A stretch of 64,000 bases of DNA from Mariniradius saccharolyticus AK6 (GTDB lineage: Bacteria; Bacteroidota; Bacteroidia; Cytophagales; Cyclobacteriaceae). Below are positions 9,204 to 17,681 of the stretch, in pieces. Position 1 is the first letter of the stretch; every line of letters starts with the position of its first letter. The stretch is from positions 1 to 64,000 of the forward strand of contig NZ_AMZY02000012.1 in NCBI RefSeq assembly GCF_000330725.2, read 5' to 3'. The position numbers and the translations under genes are program-made. The notes below the pieces were generated by a model. It had not been told where the DNA came from and did not search any database. It worked only from the letters and a program-made list of their open reading frames with translations.

Positions 9204-9227
9204 ACCGGGCTATACCCGGTTTTTTTA
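9204..9227. terminator. Terminator between converging genes
   Basis: ACCGGG (9204-9209) and CCCGGT (9215-9220) pair around loop CTATA, followed by seven T. The bases just before it (GAATACCAAAAAAGAG) resemble the flank of the duplicated terminator elements at 5009 and 5182 (AAATACCGAAAAGAG). Confidence 0.75.
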
Positions 9228-9560
9228 TTTCAGCTTGGGGTTGTTGTGGTGGCGGTCCTTGTCGCGAATATTTTTCTTCTCAAAATTCTTGTGCATAGCC
9301 TCTGTCAAATCCACACCGGTCTGGTTGGCAAGGCAAATCAAGACCCAAAGCACGTCGGCCATTTCATCCGCCAAGTCCCGATTTTTATCCGATTCCTTGA
9401 ATGATTGTTCGCCATATTTTCGCGCCATGATACGCGCGAGTTCACCGACTTCTTCCATCAGGATGGCCGTATTGGTGAGTTCGTTGAAATAGCGCACACC
9501 GACGGTTTTGATCCATTGGTCGACCAATTGCTGTGCTTCGGAAAGGGTGATATCGGACAT
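9225..9560 (-). CDS. MazG-like nucleotide pyrophosphohydrolase
   Basis: 111 residues, the length of single-domain MazG-like/dCTPase enzymes of the all-alpha NTP pyrophosphatase superfamily. The Mg2+-binding pattern EExxE (E36, E37, E40 in MEEVGEL) and ExxD (E66, D69 in DEMADVLW) is intact. It should hydrolyse a nucleoside triphosphate to the monophosphate and pyrophosphate; the substrate is unknown. It ends in the terminator at 9204-9227. A consensus -7 box lies about 26 bases upstream of the start. Confidence 0.9.
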   Translation of the reverse strand: MSDITLSEAQQLVDQWIKTVGVRYFNELTNTAILMEEVGELARIMARKYGEQSFKESDKNRDLADEMADVLWVLICLANQTGVDLTEAMHKNFEKKNIRDKDRHHNNPKLK

Positions 9561-9585
9561 GGAAACAGATTTAAATGAATGATAC

Positions 9586-9593
9586 CAAAGGTA
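9586..9593 (-). promoter_or_regulatory. -7 box of the MazG-like gene
   Basis: On the minus strand TACCTTTG is a full match to TAnnTTTG, giving a leader of about 20 bases. The -33 region is TTTTC rather than TTG. Confidence 0.45.
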
Positions 9594-9717
9594 AATGATA
9601 TTATCGCTCTGGAAAATCCCTTATTTGGTTTCAGGCAATTCCTTTCCTAATGAATTGAACACAGCAAATCGCCATTCTCGGAATTTTTTCCTTACTTGGA
9701 TCCCAAATCCAATTCCT

Positions 9718-10302
9718 ATGCGTGCCCCTACCCTTTTGCTTTTTGCTTTATTGTTTTTGGGATTAAATGAACGGGTCTCTTCACAAACCAAACAGCCGAT
9801 AGGCCTGATTGAAACACCGCTCGGCAACATCTATATCCAGCTTTCTGATGAAACGCCAAAACATAAGGCAAGCTTCATCCAACTTGCCGAGGCAGGCTAT
9901 TGGGATTCGCTGACCTTCAACCGCGTCATTCCCAATTTTGTGGCGCAAGGTGGTTGCCCGGATACGGAGGAGGGCTTCAATGATCCAGAATATTTGCTTG
10001 AACCGGAATTTCACCCCAATCTCAAGCATCGGTACGGCGCTGTGGGTGCCGGTAGAGATAACAACCCCGGCAAGGTGTCGGCCCGCTGCCAATTTTATAT
10101 CGTGCAAAACAAAAACGGAATCCCAAGGCTAGATGGGGATTACACGATTTTTGGACATGTCATCAAAGGCATGGATATCGTGGACCGTATTGTTGCCGTG
10201 GACCGGGATGCCAAGGATGAACCGATTTCGCCCGTGACTCTGAAGGTCAAAATCCTCCACCTGAGTGCCGAGGAGTTGAAAGCCATTATTGGATCTATCT
10301 AA
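9718..10302 (+). CDS. Secreted cyclophilin-type peptidyl-prolyl isomerase
   Basis: 194 residues from ATG 9718, chosen because it starts a signal peptide (MRAPTLLLFALLFLGL, cleavage near residue 21); upstream in-frame codons would bury the signal. The cyclophilin core runs from ~27 (IGLIETPLGNIYIQL) to ~180, with the catalytic-arginine motif FNRVIPNFVAQGG, the core QFYIV and the active-site strand YTIFGHVIKG. Family function is cis-trans isomerisation of X-Pro bonds, here in the periplasm, for envelope protein folding. The AsmA gene follows after 15 bases, so the two are probably co-transcribed. Confidence 0.9.
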   Translation: MRAPTLLLFALLFLGLNERVSSQTKQPIGLIETPLGNIYIQLSDETPKHKASFIQLAEAGYWDSLTFNRVIPNFVAQGGCPDTEEGFNDPEYLLEPEFHPNLKHRYGAVGAGRDNNPGKVSARCQFYIVQNKNGIPRLDGDYTIFGHVIKGMDIVDRIVAVDRDAKDEPISPVTLKVKILHLSAEELKAIIGSI

Positions 10303-10317
10303 AGGCAAGTCTTCAAG

Positions 10318-13300
10318 ATGAATCAGCACCAAAAGAAACTATGGTTGAAATCCGCCAAAATCCTTGGAATCGGACTGGGCGGCTTGTTGCTGCTGATGGC
10401 TATTTTCCCCATATTTTTTAAGCAAAAAGCCAAAAGCCAAGTCGAAGCATTGCTCAATGAGCAACTGGTTTCAGAGATTAGATTTGGCAGTTTCGACCTG
10501 ACATTTTTCAGGCATTTTCCCACGCTGACGGTTTCGCTGGACGATGTGTGGCTGCAATCTGCCCCGGGATTTGAGCAGGACACCTTACTCTTTGCCAAAG
10601 ACCTTTCTTTTGGGGTAAACCTAATGTCGCTTTTCCAAAACCAAATCAGCATCAAAAGTGTACGATTGGTGGATGCCCAAATCAATATCCTACGGGACAC
10701 CAAAGGCCATGCGAACTTTGATGTCTTTCGCTCGACACCTGCCGATACGGTTGAGACTGAAAGCGGGGCTGGACCCAACATTCAAATCCAAAACATCCGG
10801 CTGCAATCCTGCAGGTTGGTATATGAGGACACGGATCTTGGACTTTCTGTGCTTGCTGACGGCTTGGACTACTCGGGAAGCGGCAATTTGCAAGCCTCCA
10901 TTTTTGACCTTTCGAGTGAGATCGGCATCAGGGATTTTGGATTGGAATACGATGATGTTCGGTACTTTTCCAGAAATCAGGTGAAGGCCAACCTCCTGAC
11001 AAAGATCAACACCGAGTCTACCGCCATCACTTTTGAGCGCAACCAATTGGTCATCAATGAGCTACCCGTAGACTTTGTAGGAAAATTGGAGTTCATCACG
11101 GGCGGCTATGACATGAACTTTGTCCTGGAATCGGTAGACGTGGATTTCCGAGACATGCTCTCGCTCGTGCCGGAAGCGTACTCAGCTTGGCTGTCGAATT
11201 TGAAGATCCAAGGCAGGGGCGAACTGAGGGCTTCCCTGCAGGGGCTTTACATGGCCGAAGACAACCTAATGCCGAGTATCCTTGCGAGCATGCTAATCAA
11301 CCGGGGAAAAATCAGCCATTCCAGGGCAGCAGTGCCATTGGAAGAACTTCACGTGGAGATGGATTTGACAATCCCCAGTTTGGATATGATGAAAACGGAA
11401 GTTTCCTTGGACAGTATCCATTTCAAACTTGGTGAAGGATTCCTCAATGGCCACTATCATATCAGGGGCTTGGACCCTGCCGAAATGTCCGGTCTGATCA
11501 ATGCCAAGGTGGATTTGGAACTTTTGGATCAGGCCTTGGACATACAGCCATATGACCTGAAAGGACTGATGACTTGGAATGTCAACGTGGACGGCGTTTA
11601 TGCGACCAAGCCGGTAGAGGGCTCTTTTCGCAAACCAAAATACAAGACTTCCAGTGTCCCAAAGTTTACCATTGAATCAAGTCTCAATTCAGGCTTCCTG
11701 CATTGGATATCCATGCCCGAGGCCCTTCGTGATATTTCCTATCAATTAAAGCTTCAAAGTCCCGACAGTATTCCTGACCATATGGTGGGAAGTATCGAGA
11801 ATCTTCGGTTCAGGATGCTCGACAATTTTGCCGAAGGCTACCTGAAAGTAAATTCGATCATCAACCCACAGATCGACGCGAAATTGGATGCAAGTATCAA
11901 CCTCAGCGAAATAGTGCGCTTCTATCCCTTGGATAGTGGTTTTGTGCTTGGCGGCCAATTGGATGTGGGATTGACAGCGAAAGGTGCCTATGATGAAGCC
12001 AAGATGACTTTTCCCGTAGCAAAGGCGAATTTCAAACTTAAAGATGGATTGTTGAGGACTCCCTATGCGCCAGAGGCGATCGAGGATGCGTCCTTGTCCT
12101 TGGACATCCTTAGTGAAAAAGGTACCTTCGAAGATGCGACTTTTGATCTCCAGCCTATCTCATTCAGCTTTGCGGGAAGTCCGTTTACACTGACGGCCAA
12201 TCTTTCCAACTTGGAAGATATACGATATGAGGTGGTTTCCAAAGGAAGGATCGATCTGGGGAAACTCTACCGCACCTTTGGGGTCGAAGGATATGATCTG
12301 TCGGGGTATATCCTCACAGATCTAGAGATGAAAGGCCAGCAATCCGATGCCATGGCAGGCCGATTTGGACGGCTGGACAACAAAGGCACCGTGGTAATGG
12401 AAAATATCCAATTGCGGCCCGATTGGGTACCCCATCCGGTCCAAGTGGTGACGGGTAGACTCCGGGTGGATGCAGATCGGCTTTACCTGGAGGATTTTGA
12501 GGCAAAATACCTCGAAAACTCGCTCCAAGCATCGGGCTACCTGTATGGACTGATAGCCTACGCAACGGAATCGGACCGCCCACTATCTGGAAAATTGGAC
12601 ATCAAAAGCCCGAGAATATTGGTCAACGACTTTATGTTTTTTGCCGAATACGGCAGTGATTCCACCAACGCGACTGACAGTATTTCGCAGGCTGCGGGCG
12701 TGGTGATGATGCCTTCCGGGGTGGATTTTCAAATGAATGCCGCTGTTGGGGAAGTCATTTGGGACGATCTCAAATTGGAAAAATTCAAGGGGAACCTATC
12801 GGTGAAGGATACGAAACTCGTCATGGACAACACAACCTTTGAGCTCATTGGCGCGCAATTCCTGATGGATGGTGATTATCAAGCCTTTTCGCCGTGGGAG
12901 GCAGGCTTTTCCTACCGGATCAAGGCCAGTGGATTTGATATACAGCGGGCCTACCAAGAAATCAGTCTTTTCAGGGAAATGGCATCCGCGGCAGCCTATG
13001 CCTCGGGAAAGGCATCTCTAGACTACAAACTATCCGGAAAACTTGACGCCAGCATGTATCCTGTCATGCCATCGATCCAAGGGGAAGGTGTACTTGGCTT
13101 GGACGATATCCGCCTGAAGGGATTTAAGCTCATGAACACCATCGCCAAGGATACCGACAATGCCGAACTTCGGGACCCCAGCCTTTCCAACGTCCAGATC
13201 AAGACTAAAATCTCCAACAATCTCATGACCATCGACCGGACAAGGATGCGAATTGCCGGATTCAGGCCAAGATTTGAAGGACAGGTCAGCCTCGATGGAG

Positions 13301-13461
13301 ACATGAGCATCGCCTTTAGGTTGGGGCTTCCACCCTTAGGCATCTTTGGAATTCCGATCAAAATCACCGGCAACGCCGAGAATCCCATCATCGAGGTTGG
13401 AAAAATCACGGAGGAGGATCAATTGGAAGAAACCGCTGGACCTACCGGCGAAAACCAATAA
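10318..13461 (+). CDS. AsmA family protein
   Basis: 1047 residues. One N-terminal membrane anchor (about 14-36, LGIGLGGLLLLMAIFPIFF) is followed by a long beta-rich periplasmic body and the C-terminal AsmA-like region (LRDPSLSNVQIKTKISNNLM to the end, with GIFGIPIKITGNAENPII). AsmA-clade proteins are thought to form lipid-conducting grooves between inner and outer membrane. The size fits the large Bacteroidota members. Likely in an operon with the cyclophilin gene 15 bases upstream. Confidence 0.88.
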   Translation: MNQHQKKLWLKSAKILGIGLGGLLLLMAIFPIFFKQKAKSQVEALLNEQLVSEIRFGSFDLTFFRHFPTLTVSLDDVWLQSAPGFEQDTLLFAKDLSFGVNLMSLFQNQISIKSVRLVDAQINILRDTKGHANFDVFRSTPADTVETESGAGPNIQIQNIRLQSCRLVYEDTDLGLSVLADGLDYSGSGNLQASIFDLSSEIGIRDFGLEYDDVRYFSRNQVKANLLTKINTESTAITFERNQLVINELPVDFVGKLEFITGGYDMNFVLESVDVDFRDMLSLVPEAYSAWLSNLKIQGRGELRASLQGLYMAEDNLMPSILASMLINRGKISHSRAAVPLEELHVEMDLTIPSLDMMKTEVSLDSIHFKLGEGFLNGHYHIRGLDPAEMSGLINAKVDLELLDQALDIQPYDLKGLMTWNVNVDGVYATKPVEGSFRKPKYKTSSVPKFTIESSLNSGFLHWISMPEALRDISYQLKLQSPDSIPDHMVGSIENLRFRMLDNFAEGYLKVNSIINPQIDAKLDASINLSEIVRFYPLDSGFVLGGQLDVGLTAKGAYDEAKMTFPVAKANFKLKDGLLRTPYAPEAIEDASLSLDILSEKGTFEDATFDLQPISFSFAGSPFTLTANLSNLEDIRYEVVSKGRIDLGKLYRTFGVEGYDLSGYILTDLEMKGQQSDAMAGRFGRLDNKGTVVMENIQLRPDWVPHPVQVVTGRLRVDADRLYLEDFEAKYLENSLQASGYLYGLIAYATESDRPLSGKLDIKSPRILVNDFMFFAEYGSDSTNATDSISQAAGVVMMPSGVDFQMNAAVGEVIWDDLKLEKFKGNLSVKDTKLVMDNTTFELIGAQFLMDGDYQAFSPWEAGFSYRIKASGFDIQRAYQEISLFREMASAAAYASGKASLDYKLSGKLDASMYPVMPSIQGEGVLGLDDIRLKGFKLMNTIAKDTDNAELRDPSLSNVQIKTKISNNLMTIDRTRMRIAGFRPRFEGQVSLDGDMSIAFRLGLPPLGIFGIPIKITGNAENPIIEVGKITEEDQLEETAGPTGENQ

Positions 13462-13526
13462 TCAAAATGCCCAGATAATTTTCGCGGAGGAGTTGGATTG
13501 AGGCGATTTTTGAGCAATTTGCAACC

Positions 13527-14063
13527 ATGGAAAATATGAATCTCCAGCTATTAAGCCTGTTTTTGGACAAAGAAATTTACCTCGTCCCAGGCGAAAAACA
13601 TGATTACACAAAGTTCCAAAGTCGCAGGGAAGAGCCGGTCGATGCTTCCACGGAATCGGTCGAAACACTCGACGAAACACCTTCCATCACATTTGAGGGA
13701 GGATTTGAAAAAGGTATCCTCGTAATCCACGAGGAAATGGACCTGAGAGCCGAACTCCGCGAGATGCTATTCAACTTGTTTGGTGCGCTGCAGTTTTCTC
13801 TGAAGGATATGGCACTGGTCTCTGCGGAACATTTGGAAGGTCTTCCCATGGAAAGCATCACCAATCTAGGACCTTCCAGGGTAGTCGTGTTTGGTTTGGT
13901 AAGGCATGACCTGATGTCCTTTCAGAAAAGCAAATACGAAATCGTACAAGAAGATGGGATTGAATACCTGTTTGCCGACTCCTTGGGGGCAATTTCCGAA
14001 AGCAAGGAACTGAAGAAACTACTTTGGAAAGAAATTCAGATACTGTTCAACATCAAGAAATAA
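13527..14063 (+). CDS. Conserved-looking protein of unknown function
   Basis: 178 residues, soluble, with no signal peptide or membrane segment. I do not recognise a domain. Acidic N-terminal half; the middle (GILVIHEEMDLRAELREML) and the end (ELKKLLWKEIQILF) look alpha/beta. Start ATG 13527 gives MENMNL; the ATG at 13536 is an alternative. It follows the AsmA gene by 65 bases and is 5 bases before the DUF3817 gene, so it is probably in a small operon with the next two genes. Confidence 0.7.
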   Translation: MENMNLQLLSLFLDKEIYLVPGEKHDYTKFQSRREEPVDASTESVETLDETPSITFEGGFEKGILVIHEEMDLRAELREMLFNLFGALQFSLKDMALVSAEHLEGLPMESITNLGPSRVVVFGLVRHDLMSFQKSKYEIVQEDGIEYLFADSLGAISESKELKKLLWKEIQILFNIKK

Positions 14064-14068
14064 AACTC

Positions 14069-14392
14069 ATGGAAGGAAAAAGTGAACAAGCGAAATGGCT
14101 CAGGCGTTTTCGAGCCATCAGTATCATCGAAGGGATTTCCTTTCTGCTGCTGCTTTTTGTAGCGATGCCGCTGAAATATGTCATGGATATGCCCTTGGCT
14201 GTTACATATGTTGGCTGGGCACATGGGGTTTTGTTTGTGGTTTATGTGTACATGGTATTTCCCACTGCGCACAAACTTGATTGGAAATTCGGCAAAACAT
14301 TTTTCGCACTCGTCGCAGCGATACTGCCCTTTGGCCCCTTTGTGTTTGATAGAAACCTGAGTCCCGAGGAACGGGAAATGGCGCGGCATTAA
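14069..14392 (+). CDS. DUF3817 membrane protein
   Basis: 107 residues from ATG 14069, five bases after the preceding stop; an upstream in-frame ATG at 14024 would overlap the previous gene and adds nothing family-like. Three hydrophobic segments (about 17-36, 42-62, 73-92) with the DUF3817 features: an N-terminal RxxSxIEG-like stretch (FRAISIIEGISFLLLL), MPLKY and VGWAHG. An inner-membrane protein without known biochemical role; relatives are sometimes fused to transporters. Confidence 0.8.
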   Translation: MEGKSEQAKWLRRFRAISIIEGISFLLLLFVAMPLKYVMDMPLAVTYVGWAHGVLFVVYVYMVFPTAHKLDWKFGKTFFALVAAILPFGPFVFDRNLSPEEREMARH

Positions 14393-14403
14393 CAATTCAA
14401 CGA

Positions 14404-15429
14404 ATGGCCCTGATCAGCAGGAAAAAGATCATCTACCATATTTCGCCTGGCTTGCGCAAGTTCTTGCAGGCTTATGGGCGGGAGGTGGAAGTTCCGATAC
14501 ACTACAGGGATTTGTTGCGGTATTCGGGTTCTTTCCCCTTATATGATTCTAAAGGAAACGACACCCACTGGGAGACAGTACTTTTTGCAGAATCAGACCG
14601 GGAGGACATTCATTACAACGTCAAGAAAATCTATGCTTTGCTAAAGGCGGAGGGCGACATGTCGGTCATGCAGCACCTTTTTGTCGACCGCATCGACCTG
14701 TGCATCTATGGCAATACGCAGCCGTTCCGTGTTAGAATTGTCAACAAGATCAACGATAACTTTGACTATTTCTATATCAAGAACGCGGATGCTTCACGTG
14801 TTTATGGTCTGGAATTGGAGCACTTACTTTCGCCCAACCGCATCAACTACCTGGTTCATGAAGGAACCCTAATCGAAGAACATATTGCGGGAATTCCAGG
14901 GGAGCAATTTATCAAAAAACATCTCAATGATCCTTCCCTCAACGTGATTCGCTTGGCCAAGGAGTTTGTAAAATTCAACGAACGTTGCTTTGTGAGACTT
15001 TTGGGCGATATGCATTCCTCCAACTTTGTGGTCGATGTGACGCCTGACTTTGAAGAAACACACTATAGGATTCGGGCGATTGACTTTGACCAACAGTCTT
15101 TTGAAGGAAAAAAGTCCGTTTATCTGCCACAGTATTTCAAGCAAAACAACCCTTTGATCCAATTGGGAATCAAGCATATCACGCCAGAATCCATGGTACA
15201 ATACCAGCGCGAGGAACGTGCGCTGATTGCCAACCGACTCAAAAACTCTTCAAAAGAGATCGAAGACCTTCTCCAGGCGATGGAAAACGACGTGATCTCC
15301 ACAGCCGAAAACATCGCCTCCCTCAGGCAGGAGCTTGCCAAACACTACAACAATCCAAAGTTTCTGGACTGCAATAACATGGGACATATTTTGCGGGAAA
15401 GCCTGGAGATGGTGAGGAAAAAAGGATGA
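14404..15429 (+). CDS. Uncharacterised protein with kinase-like active-site motifs
   Basis: 341 residues, soluble. I do not know the family by name, but residues 200-207 read LGDMHSSN (Asp202, His204, Asn207), like the HGDxHxxN catalytic loop of aminoglycoside/choline-kinase-fold enzymes, and 226-229 read IDFD (Asp227), like their metal-binding IDWE/IDFD. The 20-residue spacing also fits. A kinase-fold phosphotransferase is therefore inferred; no P-loop-like glycine-rich N-lobe motif is obvious. It starts 11 bases after the DUF3817 stop. The substrate is unknown. Confidence 0.7.
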   Translation: MALISRKKIIYHISPGLRKFLQAYGREVEVPIHYRDLLRYSGSFPLYDSKGNDTHWETVLFAESDREDIHYNVKKIYALLKAEGDMSVMQHLFVDRIDLCIYGNTQPFRVRIVNKINDNFDYFYIKNADASRVYGLELEHLLSPNRINYLVHEGTLIEEHIAGIPGEQFIKKHLNDPSLNVIRLAKEFVKFNERCFVRLLGDMHSSNFVVDVTPDFEETHYRIRAIDFDQQSFEGKKSVYLPQYFKQNNPLIQLGIKHITPESMVQYQREERALIANRLKNSSKEIEDLLQAMENDVISTAENIASLRQELAKHYNNPKFLDCNNMGHILRESLEMVRKKG

Positions 15430-15587
15430 GACTCTTGAAAAATTCCTCTCCCCAAATTAAAAAGGGAGCTCATCCATATTGAAAGCACTTTCAATCTCCA
15501 AAAAACGATAGGGCCCCAAAACGCCGTTTTTTTTGTTTACGGCAAATCAGAGCCCCATCAACTCATCTTATTCACAAGATTACTACG

Positions 15588-16556
15588 TCATGAAACCAAT
15601 AAAATCTTGCCGTTTCTCCCGCCTTTCTCGTATGCTTCCAATGCTTCTTTGAACTGCTCCAAGGGATAGGAAGCCGCTACGTCCAATTTGACGCTCTGTC
15701 CCAAAAGATGTGAAAAAACGGTCTTGAATGCTTTTTGCCTCGCCTCTGCCGACAGGCTTTCGATCCAGGTAGTCAGCCAAAATCCTTCGACTTTGAGATT
15801 TTTGAAAATCAGCAATCCAGAATTAAGGGGAATACTCTCAAGGCTCAGCAGGCCAAAAACCATCATTCGGCCTCCCGGACGAAGACTCGCCAAAGCCCTT
15901 GCACCCAATGCGCCGCCGACTGCATCAAACACCACATGTACTCCTTCCCCAGTCTTTTCCATGACTACTTTTTGAAGCTTTTCGGTTTCGGTGTTTATCA
16001 CCAAATCGGCCCCCATTTCTGTCAAATAGTCCTTTTGGGCATCCTGCCTCACCGTACACGCGACTTTGATGCCTTTTTGCTTCGCAAATTGTATGGCCAA
16101 TTTCCCAAAGGCGGAAGCGCCCGCAGTGATCAAGAGCCAATCCCCGGCTTGGAGCCCGCTGGTTTCAACCATGGCATATGCGGTCAAAGGATTGACAAAG
16201 GCCTGACAGGCGATCTCGTCGGGCATCTGAGGCGGAACGGGAATGGCCATGGCAGCAGGCACGCAGACGTACTCCTTCCAGGTTCCAATGGCCGTGAAGA
16301 CGACCTTTGTGCCGACGGGAATCGTGTTTTTCTCGTCGGTTTTTTCCACAATTCCCACCGCTTCAAAACCAGCGCTACTGGGAAGTCTCGGCGTAATGCC
16401 GTACATCCCCCTGACAAACATGATGTCGGAGGGGTTGATATTGCGTGCGGTTACCTTGATCAGAACTTCGTGCGCCTTTGGTTGGGGAATCGCCGCCTCT
16501 TCGAGTTTCAAAACCTCAGCAGGCAGACCGGTGTGGTGGAAAATGATTTGTTTCAT
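15588..16556 (-). CDS. MDR-family NAD(P)H oxidoreductase (quinone/enoyl reductase-like)
   Basis: 322 residues from ATG 16556 (MKQIIFHHTGLP); an ATG 33 bases upstream would add an unlikely leader. Medium-chain dehydrogenase/reductase: GroES-like half (residues 1-125, with INPSD and AGFEAVGIV) and Rossmann half with the nucleotide motif AGASAFGKLAIQFAK. The structural and catalytic zinc ligands of alcohol dehydrogenases are absent, and the sequence resembles quinone oxidoreductase or trans-2-enoyl-CoA reductase members. It is divergent from the acyl-CoA operon at 16905, with 348 bp between; a link to that pathway is possible. Confidence 0.85.
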   Translation of the reverse strand: MKQIIFHHTGLPAEVLKLEEAAIPQPKAHEVLIKVTARNINPSDIMFVRGMYGITPRLPSSAGFEAVGIVEKTDEKNTIPVGTKVVFTAIGTWKEYVCVPAAMAIPVPPQMPDEIACQAFVNPLTAYAMVETSGLQAGDWLLITAGASAFGKLAIQFAKQKGIKVACTVRQDAQKDYLTEMGADLVINTETEKLQKVVMEKTGEGVHVVFDAVGGALGARALASLRPGGRMMVFGLLSLESIPLNSGLLIFKNLKVEGFWLTTWIESLSAEARQKAFKTVFSHLLGQSVKLDVAASYPLEQFKEALEAYEKGGRNGKILLVS

Positions 16557-16904
16557 CTTTGGATTATTTGGGTAAATCTGGAAAGGCAAGATAAGTAAAA
16601 ATCACAGCCATCGTGCCCCGAAGCCTCCAAAACCCCAAAGAAACCGGGATTGTTTCCATCGTTATGGAATGAGGGTTTTCAAAAACACAAAACCGATATG
16701 CTGAAAACCTACTGTCAAAAAATAGGGGCCGCATTGATGCAGTTGGCAGTTAAACTTCAAAAAAGCTGCCCGACGTCGTCCACGATCTGAATTGCATTTT
16801 GTTGAATGGGCAATTGTCGATAATTAGTTCGGATTTTTAGGCCAGTGATAGCCAATCAACGATTGTTTTTCTAACTTGTCGATAAACTCAAATAACCTTT
16901 AGAA

Positions 16905-17672
16905 ATGGATTTATCATCACTCTTTTCTCTAGAAAACAAGGTAGCCTTGATCACAGGGGCAAGTAAAGGGATAGGTTTTGCCATCGCCGAGATTTTTGCC
17001 GCTGCAGGAGCGAAAGTGGTCATCAGCAGCCGAAAGCAGGAATCATTGGACGAAATGGCGGCCCAACTTCGGCAAAAAGGCTACGATGTCACCGGCATCG
17101 CCTGCCATGTCGGCCAAATGGACGCCCTCGAAAAACTCGTCGATGCCACCGTCAAACAGTACAACCAAATCGATATCCTCGTCAACAATGCCGCGACCAA
17201 TCCGGTATATGGACCTGTCCACGATACGACTTTGGAGGCATTTGATAAGATCATCGACGTCAACCTGAAAGCGCCTTTCCACCTGATGAACCTGTGTTTC
17301 CCGTACTTGAGGGCCTCTTCCGGTGCATCTGTAATCAACATCAGTTCGATCGGTGGAATATCTCCCGAACCTGGCTTGGGCATCTACAGCGTCAGTAAAG
17401 CTGCCTTAATTTCCCTTACCAAGGTATATGCCAAGGAATGGGGTGACCACAAGATCCGCGTCAATGCGATTTGTCCCGGCCTGATCCAAACAAAATTTGC
17501 AGAGGCCTTGTGGAGCAACGAAAAGCTCATGCATCAGATGATGAAGATGATGGCGATAAAGCGCATTGGCGCTCCTGAGGAAATCGGTGCTGCGGCCTTG
17601 TTTTTGGCTTCCGCAGCTTCATCTTACACAACGGGGAGTATCGTCACCGCAGACGGGGGATTCACGATTTAA
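16905..17672 (+). CDS. SDR family oxidoreductase (DHRS4/LvaD-like position)
   Basis: 255 residues. Classical short-chain dehydrogenase: TGASKGIG (17-24), NNAATNP (94-100) and the tetrad Asn120, Ser148, Tyr161, Lys165 (YSVSK); C-terminal ADGGF. It is the first gene of a tight operon: 9 bases to the acyl-CoA dehydrogenase, whose ATG overlap joins the kinase. In the known Pseudomonas levulinate (lva) pathway an SDR reduces the 4-keto acyl-CoA to the 4-hydroxyacyl-CoA; that role is inferred here from context only. The NNAATNP variant is typical of DHRS4-like carbonyl reductases. The 348-bp divergent gap upstream (16557-16904) shows no other gene. Confidence 0.88.
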   Translation: MDLSSLFSLENKVALITGASKGIGFAIAEIFAAAGAKVVISSRKQESLDEMAAQLRQKGYDVTGIACHVGQMDALEKLVDATVKQYNQIDILVNNAATNPVYGPVHDTTLEAFDKIIDVNLKAPFHLMNLCFPYLRASSGASVINISSIGGISPEPGLGIYSVSKAALISLTKVYAKEWGDHKIRVNAICPGLIQTKFAEALWSNEKLMHQMMKMMAIKRIGAPEEIGAAALFLASAASSYTTGSIVTADGGFTI

Positions 17673-17681
17673 GGTTAGCGC

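Noticed and set aside
15478-15495. Perfect 18-bp palindrome ATTGAAAG-CA-CTTTCAAT
   Set aside because: It has a two-base loop and no T-run directly after it; it could be an operator or chance. Not strong enough to list as a feature.
15735-16598. Plus-strand reading frame of 287 codons
   Set aside because: It is antisense to the well-supported MDR oxidoreductase and shows no family features.
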